Positions 26,780 to 35,845 of a DNA stretch of 64,000 nucleotides are shown here, piece by piece. Made by a program: the position numbers and the translations under genes. This DNA comes from Amycolatopsis azurea DSM 43854 (GTDB lineage: Bacteria > Actinomycetota > Actinomycetes > Mycobacteriales > Pseudonocardiaceae): assembly GCF_001995215.1 (NCBI RefSeq), contig NZ_MUXN01000007.1, positions 124,001-188,000 on the forward strand, in the 5' to 3' direction. The notes under the pieces are model-generated. The model did not search any database, was not told where the DNA came from, and was given only the letters and a program-made list of their open reading frames with translations. Each line of letters starts with the position of its first letter. The first letter of the stretch is position 1.

Positions 26780-27553
26780 ATGACGCGGACGGAGAGCAAC
26801 GGCGGCGGCGGCGATCCCGCGCGGACGATCGCCACCCTGTGGGGTACCCGGCAGTTGCCGCGCCGCGGGCCGAAACACACGCTGACCAGCGAACAGGTGA
26901 TCGCCGCCGCCGTCGAACTCGCCGACGGCGACCAAGACCTCGCCACCCTGTCCATGCGCCGGGTCGCCGAGTCGCTGGGTGTCGGCACGATGTCGCTGTA
27001 CACCTACGTCGCGTCCCGCGAGGAGCTCCTCGAAGCGATGCTCGACCGGGTCTACGGCGAGGCGGTCCGGGAACTGGGCGAGCCCGGCGATCGCGACTGG
27101 GTGGAGGGGCTGCGCGAGGTCGCGCGGGTGAACTGGGACCTCTGCCTGCGGCATCCGTGGGTGCTGCAGGTGTTCACCGGCCGTCCGCCGCTGGGGCCCC
27201 GGTCGATCGCGAAGTACGAACGCGAACTCGCCGTCGTCGAGGGCCTCGGCCTCACCGACGTCGAGATGGATTCGGTGATCACGCTGGTGCACGACCACGT
27301 CCAGGGGACCGCGCGCCGCCGGATCGAGGCCGACCGCGCGGTCCGCCGCACCGGGATGGACGACGCGCAGTGGTGGGCGAAGGCCGGTCCGGCGCTCGCG
27401 GAGGTCTTCGAGCCCGAACGTTTCCCGCTCGCCGCGCGCGTCGGACAGTCGGCCGGTGAGGCGCACAACGGCGCTCACGATCCCGAGCACGCTTATGCTT
27501 TCGGGCTCGCCCGGCTGCTCGACGGCGTGATCACTCTTGTGAAGACACGCTAA
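26780..27553 (+). CDS. TetR-family regulator of the drug exporter
   Basis: 257 residues. After a glycine-rich tail the TetR helix-turn-helix reads [32 protein letters not shown]. The C-terminal domain is of the TetR_C type seen in antibiotic-export regulators. It is divergent from the DrrAB-like exporter, with two operators between the genes, so it most likely represses exporter transcription and its own until a drug binds. Confidence 0.9.
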   Translation: MTRTESNGGGGDPARTIATLWGTRQLPRRGPKHTLTSEQVIAAAVELADGDQDLATLSMRRVAESLGVGTMSLYTYVASREELLEAMLDRVYGEAVRELGEPGDRDWVEGLREVARVNWDLCLRHPWVLQVFTGRPPLGPRSIAKYERELAVVEGLGLTDVEMDSVITLVHDHVQGTARRRIEADRAVRRTGMDDAQWWAKAGPALAEVFEPERFPLAARVGQSAGEAHNGAHDPEHAYAFGLARLLDGVITLVKTR

Positions 27554-27612
27554 CGAGGGATTTCAGAAACTCGCGATGGACTGAACAGCGCGGGCGGGCC
27601 AGACTTCGCGCC

Positions 27613-28644
27613 ATGAAGGCATTGGTCAAAGCCGACCGAGCACCCGGGCTGGAACTCACCGACGTTCCGGACCCCGCGGTCGGCCCCGGCGACGTCGCCG
27701 TCCGCGTGCTGCGCGCCGGGATCTGCGGCACGGATCTGCACATCGACTCCTGGGACGACTGGGCGGCGCGCACCATCACCGCGCCGCTGGTCGTCGGGCA
27801 CGAGTTCGTCGGCGAGGTGGTCGAGATCGGCCGGTCGGTGACGACGGTCAAGGTGGGCGACCTGGTCAGCGGCGAGGGCCATCTGGTCTGCGGGAGCTGC
27901 CGCAACTGCAAGGCCGGGCGGCGTCATCTGTGCGCCCGGACCAAGGGCCTGGGCGTGCACACCGACGGCGCGTTCGCGCAGTACGCCGTCCTGCCCGAGC
28001 AGAACGCCTGGGTGCACCGCACCAAGGTCGACCTCGACATCGCCGCGATCTTCGACCCGCTCGGCAACGCCGTGCACACCGCGCTGTCCTTCCCCGTCAT
28101 CGGGGAGGACGTGCTGGTCACCGGCGCCGGCCCGATCGGGATCATGGCCGCCGCGATCGCCCGCCACGCCGGCGCGCGCAACGTCGTCGTCACCGACGTC
28201 AGCGAGCACCGCCTGGAACTGGCCCGCAAGGTCGGCGTCGACCTCGCGCTGGACGTCTCTTCGGCGACCATCGCCGAAGCGCAGGAACGGCTCGGCATGG
28301 CCGAGGGCTTCGACGTCGGCATGGAGATGAGCGGGCGGCCCGAGGCGCTGCGCGACATGATCTCGAACATGTCCCACGGTGGCCGGATCGCGCTGCTCGG
28401 CCTGCCCGCTTCCGACGTGTCGGTCGACATCGCGGCCGTGGTGCTGAAGATGATCCAGCTCAAGGGGATCTACGGGCGTGAGATGTTCGAGACGTGGTAC
28501 TCGATGTCCGTGCTGCTGCAAGCCGGGCTCGACATCTCGCCGGTGATCACCCACCGGTTCGGCTACACCGAGTACGAGAAGGCGTTCGCGACGGCGCGGG
28601 AAGGCCGTTGCGGCAAGGTCATCCTGGATTGGACGGAGAACTGA
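27613..28644 (+). CDS. tdh: L-threonine 3-dehydrogenase
   Basis: 343 residues, medium-chain zinc dehydrogenase. Cys38 and His43 in AGICGTDLH and His63 in [10 protein letters not shown] bind the catalytic zinc. A four-cysteine structural site spans [15 protein letters not shown], and the NAD loop is [10 protein letters not shown]. The reaction is L-threonine + NAD to 2-amino-3-oxobutanoate. The kbl gene follows with a one-base TGATG overlap, which fixes the substrate as threonine. Confidence 0.94.
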   Translation: MKALVKADRAPGLELTDVPDPAVGPGDVAVRVLRAGICGTDLHIDSWDDWAARTITAPLVVGHEFVGEVVEIGRSVTTVKVGDLVSGEGHLVCGSCRNCKAGRRHLCARTKGLGVHTDGAFAQYAVLPEQNAWVHRTKVDLDIAAIFDPLGNAVHTALSFPVIGEDVLVTGAGPIGIMAAAIARHAGARNVVVTDVSEHRLELARKVGVDLALDVSSATIAEAQERLGMAEGFDVGMEMSGRPEALRDMISNMSHGGRIALLGLPASDVSVDIAAVVLKMIQLKGIYGREMFETWYSMSVLLQAGLDISPVITHRFGYTEYEKAFATAREGRCGKVILDWTEN

Positions 28645-29822
28645 TGTACGGCGCGATGCGCGACGACCTCAAGGCCGGGCTCGCCGAGATCCGGGAAGCC
28701 GGGCTGTACAAGGGCGAGCGGGTGATCCAGGGGCCGCAAAAGGCTTCGGTCAGTGTCGCGGGCGGAGACGTCCTCAACTTCTGCGCCAACAACTACCTCG
28801 GCCTCGCCGACCACCCCGAGCTGATCAAGGCCGCCCAGGAGGCGCTGGACCGCTGGGGCTTCGGCATGGCGTCGGTGCGGTTCATCTGCGGGACCCAGCA
28901 GCCGCACAAGGAACTCGAGGCGAAGCTCTCGGAGTTCCTCGGCACCGAGGACACGATCCTCTACAGCTCCTGCTTCGACGCCAATGCCGGGCTCTTCGAG
29001 ACGCTGCTGACCGACCAGGACGTCATCATCTCCGACGAGCTCAACCACGCGTCGATCATCGACGGCGTCCGGCTGTGCAAGGCGAAGCGGATGCGCTACC
29101 GCAACCGCGACGTCGCGGACCTGGAGGCCCGGCTCAAGGAGGCATCCGGCGCGCGGTACCGGATGATCGCCACCGACGGCGTGTTCTCGATGGACGGCTA
29201 CCTCGCGCCGCTCGACGAGATCTGCGAGCTGGCCGAGCGCTACGACGCGCTGGTGATGGTGGACGACTCGCACGCCGTCGGCTTCACCGGCCCGACCGGG
29301 CGCGGCACGCCCGAGCTGTTCGGCGTCCAGGACAAGGTCGACGTCCTCACCGGCACCCTCGGCAAGGCCCTCGGCGGGGCGAGCGGCGGCTACACCTCGG
29401 GCCGCGCGGAGATCGTCGAGATGCTGCGGCAGCGTTCGCGGCCGTACCTGTTCTCGAACTCGCTGGCGCCGTCGATCACCGCGGCCGCGATCGCCACGCT
29501 GGACCTGCTGGGCTCCTCGGGTGAGCTGCTGACCAAGCTGCGGGCGAACACCGAGCTGTTCCGCCGCCGGATGACCGAAGCGGGCTTCGACCTGCTCCCG
29601 GGCGAGCACCCGATCATCCCGGTGATGATCGGTGACGCCGCCAAGGCGGGCAGGATGGCGGATCTGCTGCTCGACCAGGGCATCTACGTGGTCGGGTTCT
29701 CGTATCCGGTGGTGCCGCACGGCAAGGCGCGGATCCGGACCCAGATGTCGGCGGCGCATTCCACCGACGATGTGAACCGGGCCGTCGACGCGTTCGTGAC
29801 GGCTAGGTCCATGATGGACTGA
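28644..29822 (+). CDS. kbl: Glycine C-acetyltransferase (2-amino-3-ketobutyrate CoA ligase)
   Basis: 392 residues, alpha-oxoamine synthase family of PLP enzymes. The PLP lysine is Lys241 in [16 protein letters not shown], with His135 in [10 protein letters not shown] and the VDDSHAVGF aspartates. It cleaves 2-amino-3-oxobutanoate with CoA to glycine and acetyl-CoA, completing threonine breakdown started by Tdh. The ATG overlaps the tdh stop, and its stop overlaps the ATG of a LysR gene. Confidence 0.94.
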   Translation: MYGAMRDDLKAGLAEIREAGLYKGERVIQGPQKASVSVAGGDVLNFCANNYLGLADHPELIKAAQEALDRWGFGMASVRFICGTQQPHKELEAKLSEFLGTEDTILYSSCFDANAGLFETLLTDQDVIISDELNHASIIDGVRLCKAKRMRYRNRDVADLEARLKEASGARYRMIATDGVFSMDGYLAPLDEICELAERYDALVMVDDSHAVGFTGPTGRGTPELFGVQDKVDVLTGTLGKALGGASGGYTSGRAEIVEMLRQRSRPYLFSNSLAPSITAAAIATLDLLGSSGELLTKLRANTELFRRRMTEAGFDLLPGEHPIIPVMIGDAAKAGRMADLLLDQGIYVVGFSYPVVPHGKARIRTQMSAAHSTDDVNRAVDAFVTARSMMD

Positions 29823-30736
29823 TGATCGATCCGCGACGGCTGCGCGTGCTGCGCGCCCTCGCCGACCACGGCACCGTGACGGCGGCGGGGCAGGCGCTGC
29901 ACCTGACGCCGTCCGCGGTCTCCCAGCAGCTGGCCGCGCTCGAAGCCGAGTGCGGCCAGCAGCTGTTGAGACGGCGGGGCAGGCGGGTTTCGCTGACCCC
30001 CGCCGGCGAGCTGATGGTGGTGCACGCCAACGCCGTCGCCGCGGAACTCGAACGGGCACACGCCACCCTGGCCGCGCTCGATTCGGGGGTGCGGGGAATG
30101 GTGCGGCTGGCGAGTTTCGCCTCCGCGATCACCCTGGTCGTCGCGCCGGCGATCGCCGCGCTGCGTTCCGGGTCGCCCGGGGTGTCCATGCAGGTGCAGG
30201 ACGTCGAGGGGCACGCGAGCATCCCGCTGCTGCTCGACGGCGAGGTCGATCTGGCGATCACCGAGGAGTACCGGCTCTCGCCACGGACGGATGAAAGCAG
30301 GCTCACCCGGTTCCCGTTGTACGTGGAGCCGTTCGACGTCGTGCTGCCCACCGCGCACCGGCTCGCGGAAGCGTCCGAAGTGGACATCGACGAACTCGCC
30401 GACGACGACTGGATCGCGCCGAAACCCGGGAATCCCTGCCGTGACGTGCTGATGATCGTCTGCGCCAATCCCGGGATCCGGCACGTCTCCGACGACTTCC
30501 ACGCGATCACCACCCTGGTCGCCGCGGGCGAGGGCGTGGCCTTGGTGCCGCGCAATGCTTTCACCGCCGTCCCCGGTTCGGTCGCCGTCCCCTTGCGAGG
30601 TGAGCCGCCGCTGCGCCGCGTGTTCGCCGCCGTCCGGCGGGGGAGCGCGGATCATCCGCTGCTCAAGACCGTGCTCGCCGCGCTGCTGGACGCGGCGCCG
30701 GGTCATGCGAATGCGGACCGGGGGAGTCCCACTTAG
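29822..30736 (+). CDS. LysR-family regulator of the threonine catabolic operon
   Basis: 304 residues. The N-terminal winged helix (RLRVLRALADHGTVTAAGQA and LTPSAVSQQLAALEAECGQQ) is followed by a substrate-binding domain. Unlike most LysR genes it is not divergent but the third gene of the operon, with a one-base overlap to kbl. Control of tdh-kbl is inferred from position only. Confidence 0.88.
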   Translation: MIDPRRLRVLRALADHGTVTAAGQALHLTPSAVSQQLAALEAECGQQLLRRRGRRVSLTPAGELMVVHANAVAAELERAHATLAALDSGVRGMVRLASFASAITLVVAPAIAALRSGSPGVSMQVQDVEGHASIPLLLDGEVDLAITEEYRLSPRTDESRLTRFPLYVEPFDVVLPTAHRLAEASEVDIDELADDDWIAPKPGNPCRDVLMIVCANPGIRHVSDDFHAITTLVAAGEGVALVPRNAFTAVPGSVAVPLRGEPPLRRVFAAVRRGSADHPLLKTVLAALLDAAPGHANADRGSPT

Positions 30737-30775
30737 GATCTGGGCACCTGCCGCCTAACGAAAGACAGGGTCCGG

Positions 30776-31774
30776 ATGCTCCAGATCGACGGCCTCACCT
30801 GGACCCTGACGATCGGGCTGGTGCTCGGGCTGCTGGCCCTCGACCTCATCCTCGCGGCCGTGCGGCCGCACAAGGTCGGTTTCGGCGAGGCGGTGGCCTG
30901 GTCGATCGGCTACATCCTGGTCGCGGTGGCGTTCGGCGTCTGGCTGACGCTGGCGCACGGCGGAGACTTCGGACAGCAGTACTTCGCGGGTTACATCGTG
31001 GAGAAGAGCCTGTCGGTCGACAACCTCTTCGTCTTCGTGATCATCATGAGCACCTTCGCGGTACCCGAGGAACATCAGCACAAGGTGCTCACGTTCGGCA
31101 TCGTCGTCGCGCTCATCATGCGCGCGATCTTCATCGCGCTCGGTGCCACGCTGCTTTCGTTGTTCTCCTTCATGTTCCTGTTGTTCGGGTTGCTGCTGAT
31201 CTACACCGGGATCCAGCTGTTCCGGCATCGCGACGAGGATCCGGACGTCGAGAACAACGTGGTGGTGCGGACCGCGCGCCGCCTGCTGCCGCTGTCGCAG
31301 GATTACGACGGCGGGAAGCTGTTCACCCGCGTGGGGGGAAAGCGGGTGGGCACGCCGCTGGTGGTGGTGCTGCTCGCGATCGGCGGGATCGACCTGCTGT
31401 TCGCGCTGGACTCGATCCCCGCCGTCTTCGGTGTCACCGACGAGCCGTACATCGTCTTCGCCGCCAACGCCTTCGCCCTGTTGGGCCTGCGGGCGCTGTA
31501 CTTCCTCGTGAAGGGCCTGCTCGACCGGCTGGTGTACCTGTCGGCCGGGCTCGCGGTGATCCTCGGGTTCATCGGGATCAAGCTGATCCTGCACTGGGCC
31601 CACGTGGACATCGACGAGAACGTTCCGGAGATCTCGACGCCGGTCAGTCTCGCGGTGATCATCGGCATCCTCGTCGTGGTGACGGTGGCGAGCCTGCTCA
31701 AGACCCGCGACGACCCGTCCGCCAAGGCGCACCCGGGCTCGCTGCGCGGGTCTCGGCCGTCCGAAGAGGACTAG
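30776..31774 (+). CDS. TerC-family membrane protein
   Basis: 332 residues with about nine membrane helices. The conserved acidic motifs are SLSVDNLFVFVII and GGIDLLFALDSIPAVFGVT. TerC/Alx proteins act in manganese or other metal export and tellurite resistance. The 5' leader is only ~40 bp, so no manganese riboswitch fits there. Its TAG overlaps the TAG of the convergent TetR gene within the tetranucleotide CTAG. Confidence 0.9.
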   Translation: MLQIDGLTWTLTIGLVLGLLALDLILAAVRPHKVGFGEAVAWSIGYILVAVAFGVWLTLAHGGDFGQQYFAGYIVEKSLSVDNLFVFVIIMSTFAVPEEHQHKVLTFGIVVALIMRAIFIALGATLLSLFSFMFLLFGLLLIYTGIQLFRHRDEDPDVENNVVVRTARRLLPLSQDYDGGKLFTRVGGKRVGTPLVVVLLAIGGIDLLFALDSIPAVFGVTDEPYIVFAANAFALLGLRALYFLVKGLLDRLVYLSAGLAVILGFIGIKLILHWAHVDIDENVPEISTPVSLAVIIGILVVVTVASLLKTRDDPSAKAHPGSLRGSRPSEED

Positions 31775-32334
31775 CGCCAGCCGTGGGCGAGGAGGTCGAA
31801 GATCTCCTCGACGGCCTTCTTGGGGTCCTCCCTGCCGCGGGTGAGCGCGGGAATGTCCAGGACGAATCGCGCCAGCGCGCGGGATGCCACGTCGTCAGGG
31901 GCCACACCGGCGTCCTCGGCGATGGCGGCGCCGAGGGCCGCGGCGTGCCGGGTCCACATGCGTTCGCCGTACTCCTGGAGCGCGGGCGTGCCGCTCACCA
32001 GCGCGGTGAACTCGGGGTACTGGGGATGAGCCGTGAGCGGGAGCCAGGTGGCGAGCACGTACTCGCGTAGCGCCTCGACGACGCTCTGCCCTGCTTCGCG
32101 GTCTCGTACGGCGGCGATCAGGTTGGCTTCGCGGTCCTCGGACTCGTCGAAGACCAGCGCTTCCTTGCCGGTGAAGTGCTTGAACAGCGTCGTGGTCGAC
32201 ACGTCGGCGGCCTCGGCGATGTCGCGGATGCTCACCTGGTCGTAGCCCCGCTCCAAGAACAGCTTCAAGGCGGCGTCCGCCAAGGCCTGGCGGGTGGCCG
32301 CCTTCTTGCGTTCACGCCGTCCGGGAGTCTCCAT
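31771..32334 (-). CDS. TetR-family regulator
   Basis: 187 residues. Helix-turn-helix VSIRDIAEAADVSTTTLFKHFTGKEALV, with a typical AcrR-like C-terminal domain. It is divergent from an FAD-dependent monooxygenase, its likely target. The shared promoter region holds AGTTGTCTC (32354-32362) and AGTTGACTC (32371-32379) as candidate half sites. Confidence 0.88.
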   Translation of the reverse strand: METPGRRERKKAATRQALADAALKLFLERGYDQVSIRDIAEAADVSTTTLFKHFTGKEALVFDESEDREANLIAAVRDREAGQSVVEALREYVLATWLPLTAHPQYPEFTALVSGTPALQEYGERMWTRHAAALGAAIAEDAGVAPDDVASRALARFVLDIPALTRGREDPKKAVEEIFDLLAHGWR

Positions 32335-32353
32335 GAGCGCACTCTACCTCATG

Positions 32354-32379
32354 AGTTGTCTCAGTCACTAAGTTGACTC
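32354..32379. promoter_or_regulatory. Candidate TetR half-site pair
   Basis: Direct repeat AGTTG(T/A)CTC with a 17-bp step in the AT-richer divergent gap between the TetR and FAD monooxygenase genes. Within it AGTCA-N6-TGACT (5-bp arms) is palindromic. A weak call. Confidence 0.35.
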
Positions 32380-32415
32380 GTTGCACTTTTTAACTCGTTC
32401 TGCTTTTCTGGAGGC

Positions 32416-33474
32416 ATGACGATCAGCATCATCGGAGCGGGCCCCGGCGGCCTGACCTGCGCCCGCATCCTGCAGAAGCACGGCATCCCCGTGACGGTCT
32501 ACGACCGCGACCCCCATCCTCAGGCCCGTAACCAGGGCGGAACCCTCGACCTGCACGCGGACGACGGACAGTTGGCTCTCCGCGAGGCCGGCCTGCTCGA
32601 CGAGTTCTTCGCCCTCTGCCGCCCGGAAGGGCAGGAGATGCGCAAGCTGGATCCTGCGGGCGGGCTTGTGGAGCACCACGTCCCAGCCGAGGGGGAGCTG
32701 TTCAAACCGGAGATCGACCGAGGTCAGCTGCGCGGCCTGCTGCTGGATTCACTCGAACCGGGCACCGTGCGGTGGGGTTCTGCCCTGGAGAGCGTGGAGC
32801 TTCCGGGACGCTTGCGGTTCGCCGGCGGGACGACCGTCGACACGGATCTGGTCATCGGCGCCGACGGCGCGTGGTCACGGGTCCGCCCGGCGGTGTCGGC
32901 GGCCGTGCCCGGGTATTCGGGGATCACGTTCCTGGAGGCCTGGTTCGACGACGTCGAGAACGCGCATCCCGAACTCGCGGCGCTCGTCGGCCAGGGCAGC
33001 GCGATGGCGGCCGACGGCGACCGCTGCCTGTTCGCTCAGCGCAACAGCGGTGACCACATCCGGGTCTACGTGATCCAGCGCTTGCCTGCGGACTGGGTCG
33101 GTTCACGTGATACTCCGGAGATCCGCGCTCGGCTGCTCGACGCGTTTTCTTCTTGGTCGCCAACGATGCTGCGGATGATCACCGACAACGACGGGCCCTA
33201 TGTGGACCGTCCGCTGTACGTCCTGCCCGTTCCGCATGCGTGGGAACGCACGCCGTCGGTGACCCTGCTCGGCGATGCCGCCCACCTGATGCCGCCGCTC
33301 GGTGTCGGCGTCAATCTGGCCATGCTCGACGCTTGCGAACTCGCACTCGCGCTGGCCGGTTCGAGTAGTTTTGTTGAGGCTGTTGAGGTTTACGAGAATT
33401 CCATGCTTCCGCGGTCGGAGAAAGTCGCTCGGCGGCTGGAAAACGGCGCTGAAGGTCTGCTCGAAGTCGACTGA
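32416..33474 (+). CDS. FAD-dependent aromatic-type monooxygenase (TetX-like)
   Basis: 352 residues. It has the FAD loop IIGAGPGGLTCARIL, the GGTLDLH segment shared with TetX-type enzymes, DG-motif GADGAWSRVR, and GDAAHLMPPLGVGVNLAMLDA for ribityl contact. It belongs to the class A flavoprotein hydroxylases; the substrate is unknown, and TetX-like inactivation of a drug is one possibility. GGAGG lies just before the ATG. The region after 33360 is slightly AT-richer. Confidence 0.88.
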   Translation: MTISIIGAGPGGLTCARILQKHGIPVTVYDRDPHPQARNQGGTLDLHADDGQLALREAGLLDEFFALCRPEGQEMRKLDPAGGLVEHHVPAEGELFKPEIDRGQLRGLLLDSLEPGTVRWGSALESVELPGRLRFAGGTTVDTDLVIGADGAWSRVRPAVSAAVPGYSGITFLEAWFDDVENAHPELAALVGQGSAMAADGDRCLFAQRNSGDHIRVYVIQRLPADWVGSRDTPEIRARLLDAFSSWSPTMLRMITDNDGPYVDRPLYVLPVPHAWERTPSVTLLGDAAHLMPPLGVGVNLAMLDACELALALAGSSSFVEAVEVYENSMLPRSEKVARRLENGAEGLLEVD

Positions 33475-33547
33475 TGCTTCGTCGCCGGAAATCGGCGACG
33501 CCGCTCGGTGTCCGGAATTGTCGGTGGGTGGTTGTACCGTTCTTGTC

Positions 33548-34737
33548 GTGGACACTGACACAGCCTTTTTGGCTTCATGCAAGGAAATCAGCTCCCTGAC
33601 CTACGTCGAGTGCGTGGCGCTCGCGAAGGCGGCGTCGGCGGATATCGCGCGGTTGGAGGCGGTCCGGTTCCGTGCGATCGCGCGTCGAGTGTGGTGCAGG
33701 AGGTGGCGTTCGAGCTGTCTGTTGTGGACGTTCATGCCGCGGCGCTGGTGTCGACGGCGGAGGCGTTGACCACCCGCTTGCCGTGCACGCTGGGGTTGAT
33801 GGATCGGGGGTTGCTGGGTGGTGCGGGGGCGGCGAAGGTCGCCGCGGCGACCGCGTGGCTGTCCGACGAGGACGCCCGCACCGCCGACGCCTTGCTGGAA
33901 GACCGGCTGGAGGGGAGGAACACCGAACAGATTCGAAAAGCGGCGAGTCACGCTGCGTCGACCGTCGATCGAGACGGTGCGAAGCGGCGTACTGAGCACA
34001 ATCGCGAAGGTCGTCGCCTCCGAGTGCGCCATGGGGAGACCGGGGTCGCGTCGATCGAAGTCGAAGACGGACCGGTGGAGAAGGTGACCGCGGCCTACAC
34101 GCGGATCGATCGGGAGGCACGGGCGCTGAAGGCCGGTGGCGAGACCCGCACCCTTGACCAATTGCGCGCTGACGTCGCATTGGATTTGTTGCTGGGCGGT
34201 CAAGGCGGGGCGAGTGAACGGTCGGAGGTGTTCCTCTATATGGATCTGGCCACCTATCTGGGGTTGAACGAGGATCCGGCGGAGTTGGCCGGGCATGGGC
34301 ATATCCCGGCGTCGCTCGCGAGGGAGATCGCTTCGGGCCCGGACGCGGTGCTGCGGCGGATCATCACCGATCCCTTGTCCGGTCAAGTGCTGGACCTGGG
34401 CCGGGAACGGTATCGGCCCACCGCCGGGTTGGGTGAGTTCGTCCGGGTGCGGGACCGTGAGTGCCGAAGACCCGGCTGCCACCGTGTCGCCCAAGCCTGC
34501 GACCTGGACCATTCCGTGCCGTGGCAATTCGGCGGGCACACGAATGTCGATGACCTGATCGCGTTCTGCCGCCGTGACCATCGGCTCAAGGACGAACCGG
34601 GCTGGACCTACACCCTGGCTGCTGACGGCACCCTCACCATCACCACCCCGACCGGGCAGCACTACGACAGCACCCCGCCACCCTTGCACGATCCTCGCCC
34701 GGCGGTGTCCCCGGACGACGAGCCGCCGCCGTTCTGA
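33548..34737 (+). pseudogene. DUF222/HNH endonuclease-type gene broken by a frameshift
   Basis: From a GTG at 33548 the second frame codes a normal DUF222 start (MDTDTAFLASCKEISSLTYV, then ARLEAVRFRAIAR). It then turns to arginine/tryptophan-rich nonsense. From about 33690 the protein continues in the first frame: SVVQEVAFELSVVDVHAAAL through the HNH end (CRRPGCHRVAQACDLDHSVP, then LIAFCRRDHRLKDEPGW). The shift fits one lost base between 33677 and 33695. A short in-frame ATG at 33577 gives only a basic, low-complexity start. This is either a recent mutation, a sequencing error or, less likely, a slippage site. The HNH residues themselves are intact. No LexA box is seen upstream, unlike the copy at 3302. 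Confidence 0.75.
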
Positions 34738-34745
34738 GTCGTCGT

Positions 34746-34762
34746 CGAAAATCGGCCACACT
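34746..34762 (+). repeat. CGAAAATCGGCCACACT orphan repeat, copy 1
   Basis: The same 17-base word recurs exactly at 35811-35827, and its first 14 bases at 34882-34895, all in one orientation. It directly follows the broken HNH gene. It may be the terminal or subterminal repeat of a lost insertion sequence. Confidence 0.6.
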
Positions 34763-34881
34763 GCCTCACTTCGGCCACACTGCCTCCGCGTAAGCAGCCC
34801 TCCACAGGGAGATCCCGCGCCTGGCAACATGGCTTCATCCAGGGATCCCGCCGACGAGCCGCCACTGTTCTAGGGCATTGC

Positions 34882-34895
34882 CGAAAATCGGCCAC
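34882..34895 (+). repeat. CGAAAATCGGCCAC orphan repeat, copy 2
   Basis: 14-base match to copies 1 and 3. The surrounding ~150 bases hold no convincing gene. Confidence 0.5.
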
Positions 34896-35049
34896 GACTT
34901 CCTTGTATGAGCAGACTTCTGCGTGATACTGAGGCGACAGCGGCTGGAATCTGGGAGCGCGGACAGGGGTACAGCCGTCGCAAGGGAGGTTTCGTCGTAG
35001 TGTGGCGCGCCGACCTCTGACGCCCCACTGGTGACCATGCACGGCAAGG

Positions 35050-35400
35050 CTGAACATACCTTGGATAACCGGCGAATACGCCGTGTTCCTCGGCTCGGAC
35101 GCCGGAAAGCGCGAGCATCACGCGGTCGGTCCGGAGCCGGACGGGAAGCAGATGCGTGACGCGCCGTCGCCCTGTACTGAGCCCGCGTTACGGGTGGTCT
35201 ACCCGTCTCCGTGGCCCGCGTGTTTTGTCTACGAGGTGGCCTACCTGCCGGGGCTGACGATGTGCCGGATCGCAGGCCTCTGCCCAGGCAAAGGAAAGAC
35301 CGACCTCTACATCATCGCCGATCCGCAAGGCCGGACGCGCAGCCGGCAAGTGCGACGCCGCGCTGATCTGCCTACCCGCCGCCGTGACGTCCAAGACGTA
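35050..35400 (+). pseudogene. Remnant of an IS110-family transposase
   Basis: The translation from 35050 (EYAVFLGSDAGKREHHAVGP, then a DAPSPCTEPALR stretch) matches the N-terminal RuvC-like part of IS110 transposases, including the first catalytic Asp in GSDAGK. It then jumps to VAYLPGLTMCRIAGLCPGKGKTD and YIIAD, which lie further along in the family. The middle portion is missing, and after ~35340 the similarity fades into arginine-rich sequence. The usual PGKAKTDARDA region is damaged, and the C-terminal serine-containing domain is absent. The gene is dead. With the flanking orphan repeats it marks an old insertion hotspot. Confidence 0.7.
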
Positions 35401-35443
35401 TTACCGGGCGCCCACGACAGCAGCGGTGGCATAGCATCGGCAG

Positions 35444-35749
35444 GTGATCGAGTCCGACCTCGCCCAGTTCGTCGCGGCCGTCCACATCTACGCACCGAAG
35501 TGGGAAGCCGCCGCGATCCAATGGCAACTCACTCTCGGCCCTGACCGCGAGAAGAGAACCGCCCGGGTTGTCTGCGAGACCGGCGACATGGTGGGCTCGT
35601 TCATCATCTGGACCAGCGGCGAAGCCGAACTCGAGATCGGAAATCTCGACACCGGCGTCGTCGACCACGTTCATCACGACCTCGTCAACCCGGAGGAAGT
35701 CACCGCCCGCCTGGACGATCTCACCCACAGGCTGACCGAGCAGACCTGA
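35444..35749 (+). CDS. Small protein of unknown function
   Basis: 101 residues from a GTG; acidic, no membrane segment and no signal peptide. It starts IESDLAQFVAAVHIYAPKWE and has GDMVGSFIIWTSGEAELEIG, a beta-rich pattern, with a helical tail (NPEEVTARLDDLTHRLTEQT). Codon use is slightly less GC-biased than that of its neighbours. Size and acidity recall immunity-type proteins, but I have no motif for that. It lies between an IS remnant and an orphan repeat. Confidence 0.6.
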   Translation: MIESDLAQFVAAVHIYAPKWEAAAIQWQLTLGPDREKRTARVVCETGDMVGSFIIWTSGEAELEIGNLDTGVVDHVHHDLVNPEEVTARLDDLTHRLTEQT

Positions 35750-35810
35750 CTACTCTCTTTCCGGTCGGCGACTACCACGTCGCCTTGTGAGGGCCGCAAG
35801 TATTCATCGC

Positions 35811-35827
35811 CGAAAATCGGCCACACT
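35811..35827 (+). repeat. CGAAAATCGGCCACACT orphan repeat, copy 3
   Basis: Exact 17-base copy of 34746-34762, 1065 bp downstream and in the same orientation, just before the end of the MFS transporter gene. Confidence 0.6.
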
Positions 35828-35845
35828 CCACTCCTGGCAGAAACC

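Noticed and set aside
30736-30776. yybP-ykoY manganese riboswitch before terC
   Set aside because: Only ~40 bases separate the genes, too short for the riboswitch, and no fitting stem pattern is seen.
33577-33690. ATG at 33577 as the true start of the second HNH gene
   Set aside because: The first ~38 residues would be Arg/Gly-rich and unlike DUF222, while the other frame from 33548 gives a proper family start; a frameshift explains both.
35050-35400. Active IS110 element
   Set aside because: The frame lacks the central part and the C-terminal domain, and the DEDD and serine regions are incomplete.
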